A stretch of DNA of 17,563 nt from positions 1 to 17,563 of the forward strand of contig DASXYU010000060.1 of assembly GCA_036502295.1 (NCBI GenBank), given 5' to 3'. Source of the stretch: DASXYU01 sp036502295 (GTDB lineage Bacteria; Actinomycetota; Actinomycetes; Mycobacteriales; Jatrophihabitantaceae). A program made the translations under genes and the position numbers. Of this stretch, positions 1 to 6,270 are shown piece after piece (position 1 is the stretch's first letter; every line of letters starts with the position of its first letter). The notes under the pieces are model-generated. The model was not told the origin of the DNA. It made no database searches and worked only from the letters and a program-made list of their open reading frames with translations.

Positions 1-664
1 CGCGTGGGGTCTCGACGCGGCCAGCGCGGGACTGCAGAAGTGTCTCGGTGGCCCGTCGGGCAGTGCACCGGTGAGCCTCTCGCCGGCGGCCGTCGACGTC
101 ATCAGAGGACGACGTCACGTCGAGGCGGGTATCCGCGAGGAGAGCGACGGTGAGGACGGCGTGCGCATCGGGTCGAACTACTTCGACCTCGCAATGATCC
201 TCGATTACTGGGGACCGCTGCGGCTGAACCATCACACCGAGGCGACATCGATGCTGTACGCCGCGCGAGAATGCGCTCGCCTGCTCGTCGAGGAGGGAAT
301 GGAGTCCGCCGTCGAACGGCATCGGCACAACGGCGCCGCGATGACCGGCGGCGTCACCGCGCTCGGGCTGCAGCTCTTCGGCGACCAGGCGCACCGGATG
401 AACAACGTGCTCGCCGTGGAGATCCCCGACGGCGTCGATGGTGAAGCGGCTCGCTCAGCACTGCTGCACGACTACGGCATCGAGATCGGCACGTCCTTCG
501 GACCGCTACGAGGACGGGTGTGGCGGATCGGGACGATGGGCTACAACGCGCGCCGCGACGCCGTCCTCACCACGTTGGCTGCGCTGGAGCAGGTGCTTCG
601 GCAGGCGGGTTTGTCGCCGACGCCAGGGGCTGGTGTCGGGGCGGCGCGGGAGATCTACGGATGA
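1..664 (+). CDS. pucG: PucG-type (S)-ureidoglycine-glyoxylate aminotransferase, 3' part
   Basis: Partial gene cut by the left edge; the frame is open from base 2 and 220 residues are visible. It is a fold-type I (class V) PLP aminotransferase. The fragment begins just before the Schiff-base lysine, in the motif AGLQKCLGGPSGSAPVS; the lysine codon is at 38-40. The motif LDYWGPLRLNHHTEATSM follows at about residues 59-76 of the fragment and is typical of the PucG / alanine-glyoxylate aminotransferase group. PucG transfers the amino group of ureidoglycine to glyoxylate in allantoin breakdown. The next gene, an allantoate amidohydrolase, overlaps its stop by ATGA (661-664), so the two are probably co-transcribed and translationally coupled. 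This context favours PucG over a general serine- or alanine-glyoxylate aminotransferase. The N-terminal half lies outside the window. Confidence 0.87.
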   Translation, partial: AWGLDAASAGLQKCLGGPSGSAPVSLSPAAVDVIRGRRHVEAGIREESDGEDGVRIGSNYFDLAMILDYWGPLRLNHHTEATSMLYAARECARLLVEEGMESAVERHRHNGAAMTGGVTALGLQLFGDQAHRMNNVLAVEIPDGVDGEAARSALLHDYGIEIGTSFGPLRGRVWRIGTMGYNARRDAVLTTLAALEQVLRQAGLSPTPGAGVGAAREIYG

Positions 665-1863
665 GTTCCGCGCTCGAGCGCTGCAATGAACTCGCCACGA
701 TCACCGCGGTGCCCGGACGCATCGATCGCTTTCACCTGACACCTGAGCACAAGCGCGCCAACGAACTGGTCGGCAGCTGGATGGAGCAGGCCGGACTGCG
801 CAGCTGGGTCGACGCGGCAGGCAACGTCTGCGGCCGCCGCGAGGGAGCGACGCCTGGCCTGCCCGCGCTGCTGCTCGGCTCACACCTGGACACCGTGCCG
901 GATGCCGGCAAGTACGACGGGCCGCTCGGCGTCGTCCTCGGTATCGAGGTGGCGAGCAGACTGCGCAATGTCGACTTGCCGTTCGCCCTTGAGGTGATCG
1001 GCTTCGCCGACGAAGAGGGCACCCGTTTCGGCGTGACGATGCTGGGCAGCAAGGCGGTCGCCGGCACGTGGGAGGCGTCCTATCTCGACGCGCACGACGC
1101 GGACGGGGTGAGCGTTCGCGAGGCGATGCTCGCCTTCGGTCTCGATCCGGAAGGCGTCAGCGGCGCGGCACGCCGCGACCTCGCCGGGTATCTGGAGGCG
1201 CACATCGAGCAGGGCGCGGAGTTGCAGGACGCCGGGCTCGCGCTAGGTGTCGTTACCTCGATATGCGGGGCGCGGCGGTTCTCGCTCACCGTCCTCGGCG
1301 AAGCCCGGCATGCCGGCGGCACGCCGTTCGTACGGCGCAAGGACGCGCTGATCGGTGCGAGCCACATCGTCCTGGAGGTCGAGCGGATCGCACGCGGACG
1401 CGGCATCGTCGCCACCGTGGGACGGCTCGAGGTGAGCCCCGGCGCGGTCAACGTGATCCCGGGGAAGGTCGACCTCTCCGTGGATCTGCGTGCGGGGACG
1501 GACGGCGATCGCGATGCCGCCTGGGACGAGATCCGCGCCAGCATCACGCAACACTGCGCGGGCCGCGGACTGCAGCTGTCGATCCGCGAGGAGCACACCG
1601 CGAAGGCCGCCCTCTGCTCGCCGCGGCTGCAGGAGGCGGTGGCGGCGGGAATCTCGGCCACTGGACGGAACGACGTGGCACGCCTCTACAGCTGGGCCGG
1701 GCACGACGGCATGGTGTTGGAGCCGATCACCGACATCGGCATGCTCTTCATCCGCTGCCACGACGGCATCTCGCACCACCCGGATGAGGCGGTACGTGCC
1801 GAGGACGTGGAGCTCGCCGCCCACGCCTTTACTCAGGCGGTGCGCTCGCTCGCCGTTAGGTGA
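661..1863 (+). CDS. allC: Allantoate amidohydrolase (M20/M28-type metalloamidase)
   Basis: A 400-residue dinuclear-metal amidase that releases ammonia and CO2 from allantoate to give ureidoglycine, which the upstream PucG can use. Metal-binding motifs are visible in family order: GSHLDTVP with H75 and D77, KYDGPLG with D86, GFADEEGTRFG with E118/E119, EAHIEQG with H181, and a C-terminal HDGISHHPDE with H372/H373. WAGHDGM (H348) and RHAGGTPF are further hallmarks of the allantoate/ureidopropionase/carbamoylase group. I chose ATG 661 because it overlaps the pucG stop and gives the usual length; the frame is open upstream, but that part lies inside pucG. Beta-ureidopropionase or N-carbamoyl amino acid hydrolase are alternatives by sequence alone; the pucG neighbour decides for allantoate (pucF/allC). 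It ends 8 bases inside the convergent tadC gene. Confidence 0.88.
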   Translation: MSSALERCNELATITAVPGRIDRFHLTPEHKRANELVGSWMEQAGLRSWVDAAGNVCGRREGATPGLPALLLGSHLDTVPDAGKYDGPLGVVLGIEVASRLRNVDLPFALEVIGFADEEGTRFGVTMLGSKAVAGTWEASYLDAHDADGVSVREAMLAFGLDPEGVSGAARRDLAGYLEAHIEQGAELQDAGLALGVVTSICGARRFSLTVLGEARHAGGTPFVRRKDALIGASHIVLEVERIARGRGIVATVGRLEVSPGAVNVIPGKVDLSVDLRAGTDGDRDAAWDEIRASITQHCAGRGLQLSIREEHTAKAALCSPRLQEAVAAGISATGRNDVARLYSWAGHDGMVLEPITDIGMLFIRCHDGISHHPDEAVRAEDVELAAHAFTQAVRSLAVR

Positions 1864-2371
1864 GCAACTCACGCACCAGACCGGCGATGACCGGGACGAT
1901 GCCGAGGCAGACGAAGGCCGGCAGGAAGCAGAGCCCGAGCGGGGCGATCGCCCAGACCCCTACACGCTGAGCCCGCGCCTCGGCCGTCGTCCTCGCCTGA
2001 CTGCGCAACTCGACAGCGGCGCGTTCGAAGGCATCCGCGAGGCGCGCACCGCTCTCGGCGCTGCGTCGTGCCGCGACGGCCACCTGCTGGAGTGAGGCCA
2101 CCTGCTCCGCCGCGCGCCACGCCTCGGAGGGATCGGCGCCGAGCTCCACCATTCGCCCCGTCCTCGCGAGGACGTCACCGGCGATGCCGCCAGCGGTCGG
2201 CGCAGCCAGACGCAGCGCGGCTGAGAGCGGCTGACCGCTGCGGAGCGCGGCGGCCGCGAGGTCCAGCGCGAGTGCCGGCGACGGCTCCGCGGCACGCCGC
2301 GACGTCGTCCTTCTCCGACGGTCACCGGCGAGCGTGAGCGCAGCCGCGAGCAGCAACCAGGTCACGGTCAT
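1856..2371 (-). CDS. tadC: TadC-like type II secretion F-domain membrane protein
   Basis: A 171-residue inner-membrane platform protein of the Tad/Flp pilus family, smaller partner of TadB. A hydrophobic N-terminal segment (about residues 3-15) is followed by a soluble helical T2SSF-type domain (about 30-130) with the phrase SGQPLSAALRL and the SGARLADAFERAA region. A long C-terminal hydrophobic stretch follows (about 138-165, WAIAPLGLCFLPAFVCLGIV). The start is ATG 2371, which overlaps the tadB stop by 4 bases; an in-frame ATG at 2404 would lie inside tadB and is less likely. It is the last gene of the operon in this window: its TAA at 1856-1858 overlaps the 3' end of the convergent allC, so the usual pilin and TadE/F genes cannot follow directly. 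Confidence 0.82.
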   Translation of the reverse strand: MTVTWLLLAAALTLAGDRRRRTTSRRAAEPSPALALDLAAAALRSGQPLSAALRLAAPTAGGIAGDVLARTGRMVELGADPSEAWRAAEQVASLQQVAVAARRSAESGARLADAFERAAVELRSQARTTAEARAQRVGVWAIAPLGLCFLPAFVCLGIVPVIAGLVRELLT

Positions 2372-3078
2372 CGCAGCGCCAGAGCGATCAGACGTTGCGT
2401 CCACAGCACGCCGGCGGCATCGAGACCGATACCGATGACCCCCACGACGTGCCCGACGCTGCTGCCGACCAGGAACGGGAGAGGACGCGCACCCATCGCC
2501 GCGCCCAACAGCAACCCGAGTAGCGGGAGCCCGGCGAGAAGCAGGGCGGAGGAGCGTGGACCGGCGAGCATCACGGAGACCGCGGCGTCCTTGTCGAGTT
2601 CGGCATCGAGGTCAGCGGCGATACGTGCCAGCGCTTCGGCCGGTGCGATGCCGGCGCGATCCGCGACACCCCACGCCGCGCCGAGGGGACGCAGCATCGG
2701 CTCGGCCTGGCTGAAGATGTCACCTGCCGACCCGCCGTTACTCACCGCACCGGCAGCAGCGAGGAACACCGCGCCACTCCGGGCGTCAGCGGCGTCGACC
2801 GCCGCAAGGAGGGCTCGTTCGGTGCTGCTGCCGGCTTCGAGTTCACTCACCAGCAGTCGTATCGCGTCGCGAAGCGAGCGCCGGCGTCGGAGTAGCTGCC
2901 TGCGCGGGGACAGCGGGCGCTGCAGCTGCGTCTCCCCTCGCGCCCGCAGACTCACCGGCGCCGTGGCGCCCGCCAGTCGACCGCGCGAAGCGAGGACGGC
3001 AACCCGCGCCCGCACACGCGAGGTCGGAGCCGCAAGCATCAGCGCGACCGCCAACAGCGACCATGCGATCGCGGTCAC
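2368..3078 (-). CDS. tadB: TadB-like type II secretion F-domain membrane protein
   Basis: A 236-residue membrane platform protein that would sit with TadC at the base of a Tad pilus or Tad-like secretion machine. An N-terminal hydrophobic helix (about 4-17) and a basic linker (about 21-70, rich in Arg) precede a T2SSF domain at about 70-165 (DAIRLLVSELEAGSSTERAL, then RAGIAPAEALARIAADLDAEL). Two C-terminal membrane helices lie at about 176-195 and 203-225. The GTG start at 3078 overlaps the tadA stop (GTGA); a G-rich stretch just upstream (GGGGG, 3086-3090 on the minus strand) can act as ribosome binding site. Membership in the family is clear from domain layout and position after tadA; sequence alone is weakly conserved. 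Confidence 0.83.
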   Translation of the reverse strand: MTAIAWSLLAVALMLAAPTSRVRARVAVLASRGRLAGATAPVSLRARGETQLQRPLSPRRQLLRRRRSLRDAIRLLVSELEAGSSTERALLAAVDAADARSGAVFLAAAGAVSNGGSAGDIFSQAEPMLRPLGAAWGVADRAGIAPAEALARIAADLDAELDKDAAVSVMLAGPRSSALLLAGLPLLGLLLGAAMGARPLPFLVGSSVGHVVGVIGIGLDAAGVLWTQRLIALALR

Positions 3079-4253
3079 GGTCCTACCCCCGCGGACCCCA
3101 GCAGCATCTCGGGGACTGTGGTTCCGCGCGCACCCAGTCGCGCCGCCAGCGCGCGAGCCGCGGGCCCGATGCCGCCCGCCGCAGACCAGACCGAGGTCAC
3201 CCCAAGACGTTCGTCCTCGCGGTGCAGCATCGCGATCTCACTCACGACCCGGCGCCCGTCCTCCGCCCGACGCAGGTGGACGATCACGTCGATCGCACTC
3301 GCAACGAGGTGCGCCACCGACACCTCGGGCAGGCCGGCCAGGGCGCCCAGCGCGGCGAACCGTGCCGGCACGTCGGCGGCCGAGTTGGCGTGCAGCGTCG
3401 CGCCGCCTTCGTGCCCGGTGTTGAGCGCAACGAGCAACTCCACCATCTCCGCACCGCGGAACTCACCGACGACCAACCGGTCAGGACGCATTCGCAGCGA
3501 CTGCCGCACCAGCTCACGCAAACCCACCGCACCCGCGCCCTCGACGTTCGCCGCGCGCGTCACGAGCCGGACGACGTGCGGATGATCGACGACGAGTTCG
3601 GCCGCGTCCTCGATGAGGACGAGCCGCTCACCCGGCGCCGCACGCGCGATCAGTGCCCCCAGCAGCGTGGTCTTGCCGGTTCCGGTGCCGCCGGTGAGGA
3701 CGAAGGTCAGCTTCGCGTCGACGAGACCACGCAGCACCTCGGCGACGGGAGCAGCGACGCTGCCGGCGGCGACGAGATCCTCGAGGGTGAGCCGGTTGCG
3801 TGCCAGTACGCGCAGCGACAGCGTCGTGTGCTCGCTGATCGGCGGCACCACCGCGTGCAGGCGGGTGCCGTCGGCCAGCACCGCATCGACGCACGGCGTC
3901 GCGTCGTCGAGACGACGTCCCGAGGTCGCGGCAAGACGCTGTGCGAGGCGGCGTACGGCCGCCTCATCGGCGAAGCGCACGTCGGCTCGTTCCATCCCTC
4001 GTCCTCGGTCGAACCAGACGGCGGCAGGGCTGTTCACCACGACATCGGTGACGCCGGGAGTCGCCAGCAGGGGCTCAAGCGGGCCCGCACCGACGATCTC
4101 GGCCGCGACCTCACGCCGCAGGCCGTCGAAGACCATGTCGTCGACGACGCCGTCCGCCTCCTCTCGCAACGCGAGTTCCAGCAGGCCGGCATCAGCGGTC
4201 AGGCCGCGCTCCACGAGCCGCCGGCGCACGCGATCGATGAGCAGATCCGTCAT
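3075..4253 (-). CDS. tadA: TadA/CpaF-family secretion ATPase
   Basis: A 392-residue hexameric type II/IV secretion ATPase, the cytoplasmic motor of Tad pili. All four signature elements are present: Walker A GGTGTGKTT (188-196), Asp box LVLIEDAAEL (211-220), Walker B-type RPDRLVVGEFRGAE (257-269) and His box TGHEGGATLHANS (279-291). The N-terminal domain carries the TadA-type DVVVNSP region (70-76) and TPCVDAVLADGTRLHAV. ATG 4253 was chosen because it overlaps the ssd stop (ATGA) and has AGGGA six bases upstream; the in-frame extension to 4505 would lie wholly within ssd. No catalytic residue appears to be missing, so the motor looks functional although pilin genes are absent from the locus. 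Confidence 0.93.
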   Translation of the reverse strand: MTDLLIDRVRRRLVERGLTADAGLLELALREEADGVVDDMVFDGLRREVAAEIVGAGPLEPLLATPGVTDVVVNSPAAVWFDRGRGMERADVRFADEAAVRRLAQRLAATSGRRLDDATPCVDAVLADGTRLHAVVPPISEHTTLSLRVLARNRLTLEDLVAAGSVAAPVAEVLRGLVDAKLTFVLTGGTGTGKTTLLGALIARAAPGERLVLIEDAAELVVDHPHVVRLVTRAANVEGAGAVGLRELVRQSLRMRPDRLVVGEFRGAEMVELLVALNTGHEGGATLHANSAADVPARFAALGALAGLPEVSVAHLVASAIDVIVHLRRAEDGRRVVSEIAMLHREDERLGVTSVWSAAGGIGPAARALAARLGARGTTVPEMLLGSAGVGP

Positions 4254-4873
4254 GACGATCCCTGCAGCAATGACTGGGCCAGCCGAACCGCGGCCCTCGG
4301 CAGTGGACGCCCCGGCCTGACGAGGCAGCGACCGGGCAACGCACCTAGCAGCGGCGCCGCGAGGTAGTGCGCCAGTTGTGCCGCCGGCACAGCTCCGGGG
4401 CGCGCCACGACTCCGGTCGGCACCTGCGGCAATCCAGCGATGAGCGTCCTGGCTGCGACGAGCGGACGAACCTCCGCCGCGACGAGCACCACGACCAACG
4501 AGCAAAGCGCCGCGGCGGCCTCCAGCGGTTCACCGCTGCAGCGCGGCAGGTCGAGGATGACCGGAGCCACCGACCCGAGAGCCTGGACGACTTCGTCAAC
4601 GTGGTGTGGCTCGGCATCGGCGGCGAGGACCGCGACCTCTCCCCAACGGGGCAGCGCCGCGGTCAACGCCACCGCGTCGAGCGAGCCCCCACCGAGCCGC
4701 AGCGCGGACCATCGGGCGCCGGCGACGTCCTCGATGCCGAGCAGGACGTCGATACCCCCACCAGACGGATCGACGTCAACGAGCGACGCGCCGGCGACCG
4801 AGGCGAGGACGGCGGCCAAGCTGGAGGCACCGACTCCGCCGTGGCCGCCGACCACCCCGATGACTGGCTGCAT
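4250..4873 (-). CDS. ssd: Ssd/CpaE-like MinD-family protein, N-terminally short
   Basis: A 207-residue ParA/MinD-superfamily protein of the actinobacterial CpaE-like (septum-site-determining, Ssd) group that leads Tad operons. The P-loop GGHGGVGASS (9-18) starts almost at the N-terminus and has Ala where MinD has the signature Lys; as far as I recall this is usual in the actinobacterial CpaE-like group. The A' motif VDVDPSGGGIDVLLG (32-46) and the Walker B-type strand VILDLP (105-110) are clear. Family members such as the mycobacterial Ssd are around 350 residues with a receiver-like N-terminal domain. Here that domain is missing, and no ATG, GTG or TTG in this frame exists between 4873 and the upstream stop near 5013. 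It overlaps tadA by ATGA. Its likely role is positioning the Tad machine or influencing division, by family analogy only. Confidence 0.82.
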   Translation of the reverse strand: MQPVIGVVGGHGGVGASSLAAVLASVAGASLVDVDPSGGGIDVLLGIEDVAGARWSALRLGGGSLDAVALTAALPRWGEVAVLAADAEPHHVDEVVQALGSVAPVILDLPRCSGEPLEAAAALCSLVVVLVAAEVRPLVAARTLIAGLPQVPTGVVARPGAVPAAQLAHYLAAPLLGALPGRCLVRPGRPLPRAAVRLAQSLLQGSS

Positions 4874-5046
4874 GAGGACGAGCAGACGCCACGCACCGAC
4901 TGGGGGAAACCGGGTACGGCCAGGCTGTGGACGACACGCGTCCTGTGCAGAACTCGATCGGACACAACGCGCGGTGGAAACGTTCGATGACCAACACGTG
5001 AGCAGACGCCCTTATCCCACGTGCGGACCCATCCGATACGTACGCT
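4874..5046. promoter_or_regulatory. Divergent ssd / HAD phosphatase promoter region
   Basis: A 173-base spacer between the ssd start (minus) and the HAD gene (plus). A TAnnnT -10 candidate, TACGCT (5041-5046), sits immediately before the HAD gene. I see no clear -10 close to the ssd start, so ssd probably has a leader; GGATAAGG read on the minus strand (around 5009-5016) is a weak possibility. In M. tuberculosis the 6C/B11 small RNA is encoded between the orthologous genes, but I do not see its two C-rich hairpin loops here. Confidence 0.45.
5041..5046 (+). promoter_or_regulatory. -10 element TACGCT, leaderless HAD gene
   Basis: TACGCT fits TAnnnT and ends exactly six bases before the in-frame GTG at 5053. 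The same distance occurs at nth, ridA and the first Get3-like gene. This suggests a leaderless transcript whose first codon is GTG 5053; translation from ATG 5047 would then be excluded. Confidence 0.45.
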
Positions 5047-5850
5047 ATGGGTGTGGGTAGCAGCGCGGCGTTCTTCGATCTCGACAAGACGATCATCGCG
5101 AAGTCGAGCGTCCTTGCTTTCGGCAAACCGTTCTACCAGGGCGGCCTCATCAACCGCCGCGACGTGCTCCGCAGCGCCTACGCACAGTTCGTCTTCGCCC
5201 TCTCCGGCGCCGACCACGACCAGATCGAACGGATGCGCGCCTACCTCACCAGCCTCAGCGCCGGGTGGGACGTGAACCAGGTGCGCGACATCGTCTCCGA
5301 GACGCTGCACGAGATCATCACCCCGCTCGTCTACGACGAGGCGGTCGAGCTGATCGAGATGCACAAGGCGGCAGGACGCGACGTCGTGATCGTGAGCTCC
5401 TCCGGCGCCGAGGTCGCGACACCGATCGGTGAGATGCTCGGCGCCGATCAGGTGATCGCCACCGACCTCGTCGTGCAGGACGGTCGCTACACCGGCGAGA
5501 TCAGCCGCTACGCGTATGGCGCGGAGAAGGCTGTCGCGATCAAGCAACTGGCAAGCGAGCGCGGCTATGACCTCAGCCAGTGCTACGGCTACAGCGACTC
5601 GTTCACCGACCTGCCGATGCTTGAAGCGGTGGGCCATCCCTTCGTCGTCAACGGCGACCGGGCCCTGCGCAAGGCAGCGACCGAACGGGGCTGGCCGATG
5701 CTGAGCTTCACCAACGGCGTGCCGCTGCGCGAGCGCCTCGCGGGCTTCAAGCCCGAGCCGCGGACGATCACCGCTAGCGCGGCGATCGGCGCCGGACTCG
5801 CTCTGGGCGGCGCGCTCTGGGTCGCACGCAAGCGCCGCAGCAGCGTCTGA
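5047..5850 (+). CDS. HAD-IB family phosphatase with C-terminal membrane anchor
   Basis: A 267-residue haloacid-dehalogenase (SerB-like, subfamily IB) hydrolase and a likely positional counterpart of Rv3661. Motif I FFDLDKT (9-15) gives nucleophile D11 and acid/base D13; motif II VIVSSSG is at 114-120; K161 (GAEKAVAIKQL) is the motif III lysine; motif IV is YSDSFTDLPML (182-192) with D184 and D188. The helical cap lies between motifs I and II. The C-terminus has one hydrophobic helix (about 241-260) ended by RKRR and a few residues, so the enzyme is probably tail-anchored with the catalytic domain in the cytoplasm. The substrate is unknown; a phosphomonoester such as phosphoserine or a lysolipid phosphate is possible. 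A start at GTG 5053 would shorten it by two residues and fits the -10 element better. Confidence 0.87.
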   Translation: MGVGSSAAFFDLDKTIIAKSSVLAFGKPFYQGGLINRRDVLRSAYAQFVFALSGADHDQIERMRAYLTSLSAGWDVNQVRDIVSETLHEIITPLVYDEAVELIEMHKAAGRDVVIVSSSGAEVATPIGEMLGADQVIATDLVVQDGRYTGEISRYAYGAEKAVAIKQLASERGYDLSQCYGYSDSFTDLPMLEAVGHPFVVNGDRALRKAATERGWPMLSFTNGVPLRERLAGFKPEPRTITASAAIGAGLALGGALWVARKRRSSV

Positions 5851-6006
5851 GCGGCGACCCGCACACCCTCTGCCGAGAGGCGAAACACCCGTTGCGCTGA
5901 CGTCGGTGCGGGCGTGCAATGAGTGCACGGAACGGTGTCGTCCTGGCGGTCCAGCCCCCAACGATCCCGGACCTGCACGGACGGACAGGCACCCACGCGG
6001 CGATCC

Positions 6007-6027
6007 CACCATGCATGGTGAGTCACC
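6007..6027. repeat. Overlapping palindromes CACCATGCATGGTG and GGTGAGTCACC
   Basis: 6007-6020 is a perfect 14-base palindrome. It shares GGTG with a second one, GGTGA-G-TCACC (6017-6027). Such an arrangement can be a dimeric protein site or part of an RNA fold. No gene start is nearby, so a classical operator role is unlikely. Confidence 0.5.
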
Positions 6028-6128
6028 GTGGGCCGAGACAGCGTCGGCGCACGGGGGACCTTCCGAACAGGGCACGCTTGGTAACCCGTCGTCCGTGCCG
6101 AAGGCGCCGCGCCGGCAAGGCGCGCAAT

Positions 6129-6203
6129 AATGCGGCGCCGCAGGTACTTCGCTCCTGAAAGGGAGGCAGCCCCAAAAGGTGGGGGCCCCTGCGGCGCCGC
6201 ATT
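6129..6203. repeat. 16-base inverted repeat with internally palindromic arms
   Basis: Arms 6129-6144 and 6188-6203 are perfectly complementary over 16 bases. Each contains the self-complementary 12-mer TGCGGCGCCGCA (6131-6142 and 6190-6201), so the element is both an inverted and a direct repeat. The 43-base loop can itself form short GC stems: CTCC (6152-6155) with GGAG (6161-6164), and GCCCC (6169-6173) with a G-run at 6181-6185. Function unknown. Confidence 0.7.
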
Positions 6204-6208
6204 TCACC

Positions 6209-6268
6209 GCTCGCGCGTCCCGAACGCTCACTTTTGAGCGCGGAAATGAGCGTTTCGGACGCGCGAGC
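6209..6268. terminator. Bidirectional hairpin, probable terminator
   Basis: Arms GCTCGCGCGTCC (6209-6220) and GGACGCGCGAGC (6257-6268) pair perfectly. After one mismatch and a wobble, AACGCTCA (6223-6230) pairs with TGAGCGTT (6247-6254). It begins two bases after the stop of the minus-strand gene at 6271, as expected for its terminator, and could also stop transcription from the HAD side. CGCTCA (6225-6230) can alternatively pair with TGAGCG at 6235-6240, giving a competing small hairpin. Confidence 0.65.
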
Positions 6269-6270
6269 CG

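Larger units (their letters stand above)
5851..6270. other. 420-base convergent spacer with stacked inverted repeats, no gene recognised
   Basis: This lies between the 3' ends of two convergent genes, so it should hold no promoter for either neighbour. I see no convincing coding frame: the open frame at 5906-6130 has poor third-position GC. It does hold a 14-base perfect palindrome (6007-6020), a stem made by GGCGCACGG (6047-6055) with CCGTGCC (6093-6099), a GC hairpin followed by AATAAT (6107-6130), a 16-base inverted repeat with a 43-base loop (6129-6203) and a strong hairpin next to the minus-strand gene (6209-6268). A non-coding RNA is possible but unproven; I could not match it to a known riboswitch, tRNA or 6C RNA. 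Confidence 0.5.

Noticed and set aside
520..660. N-terminal extension of the allantoate amidohydrolase frame
   Set aside because: It lies entirely inside the pucG coding sequence in another frame and has no similarity to the amidase family; ATG 661 gives the family length.
3063..4367. Long plus-strand open frame opposite tadA
   Set aside because: It is antisense to a gene with complete ATPase motifs; high GC keeps the opposite frames open. The peptide is low-complexity and Arg/His-rich.
4874..5046. 6C/B11 small RNA expected from the mycobacterial synteny
   Set aside because: Only one run of five C is present on the minus strand (4904-4908) and no pair of hairpins with six-C loops can be drawn.
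5906..6130. 74-residue open frame in the convergent spacer
   Set aside because: Third-position GC is far below that of the neighbours, no ribosome binding site is seen, and it crosses the palindromes.
4663..6231. 522-residue minus-strand frame across ssd, the HAD gene and the spacer
   Set aside because: It overlaps two well-supported genes in other frames and shows no domain; Cys- and Arg-rich composition is typical of shadow frames.
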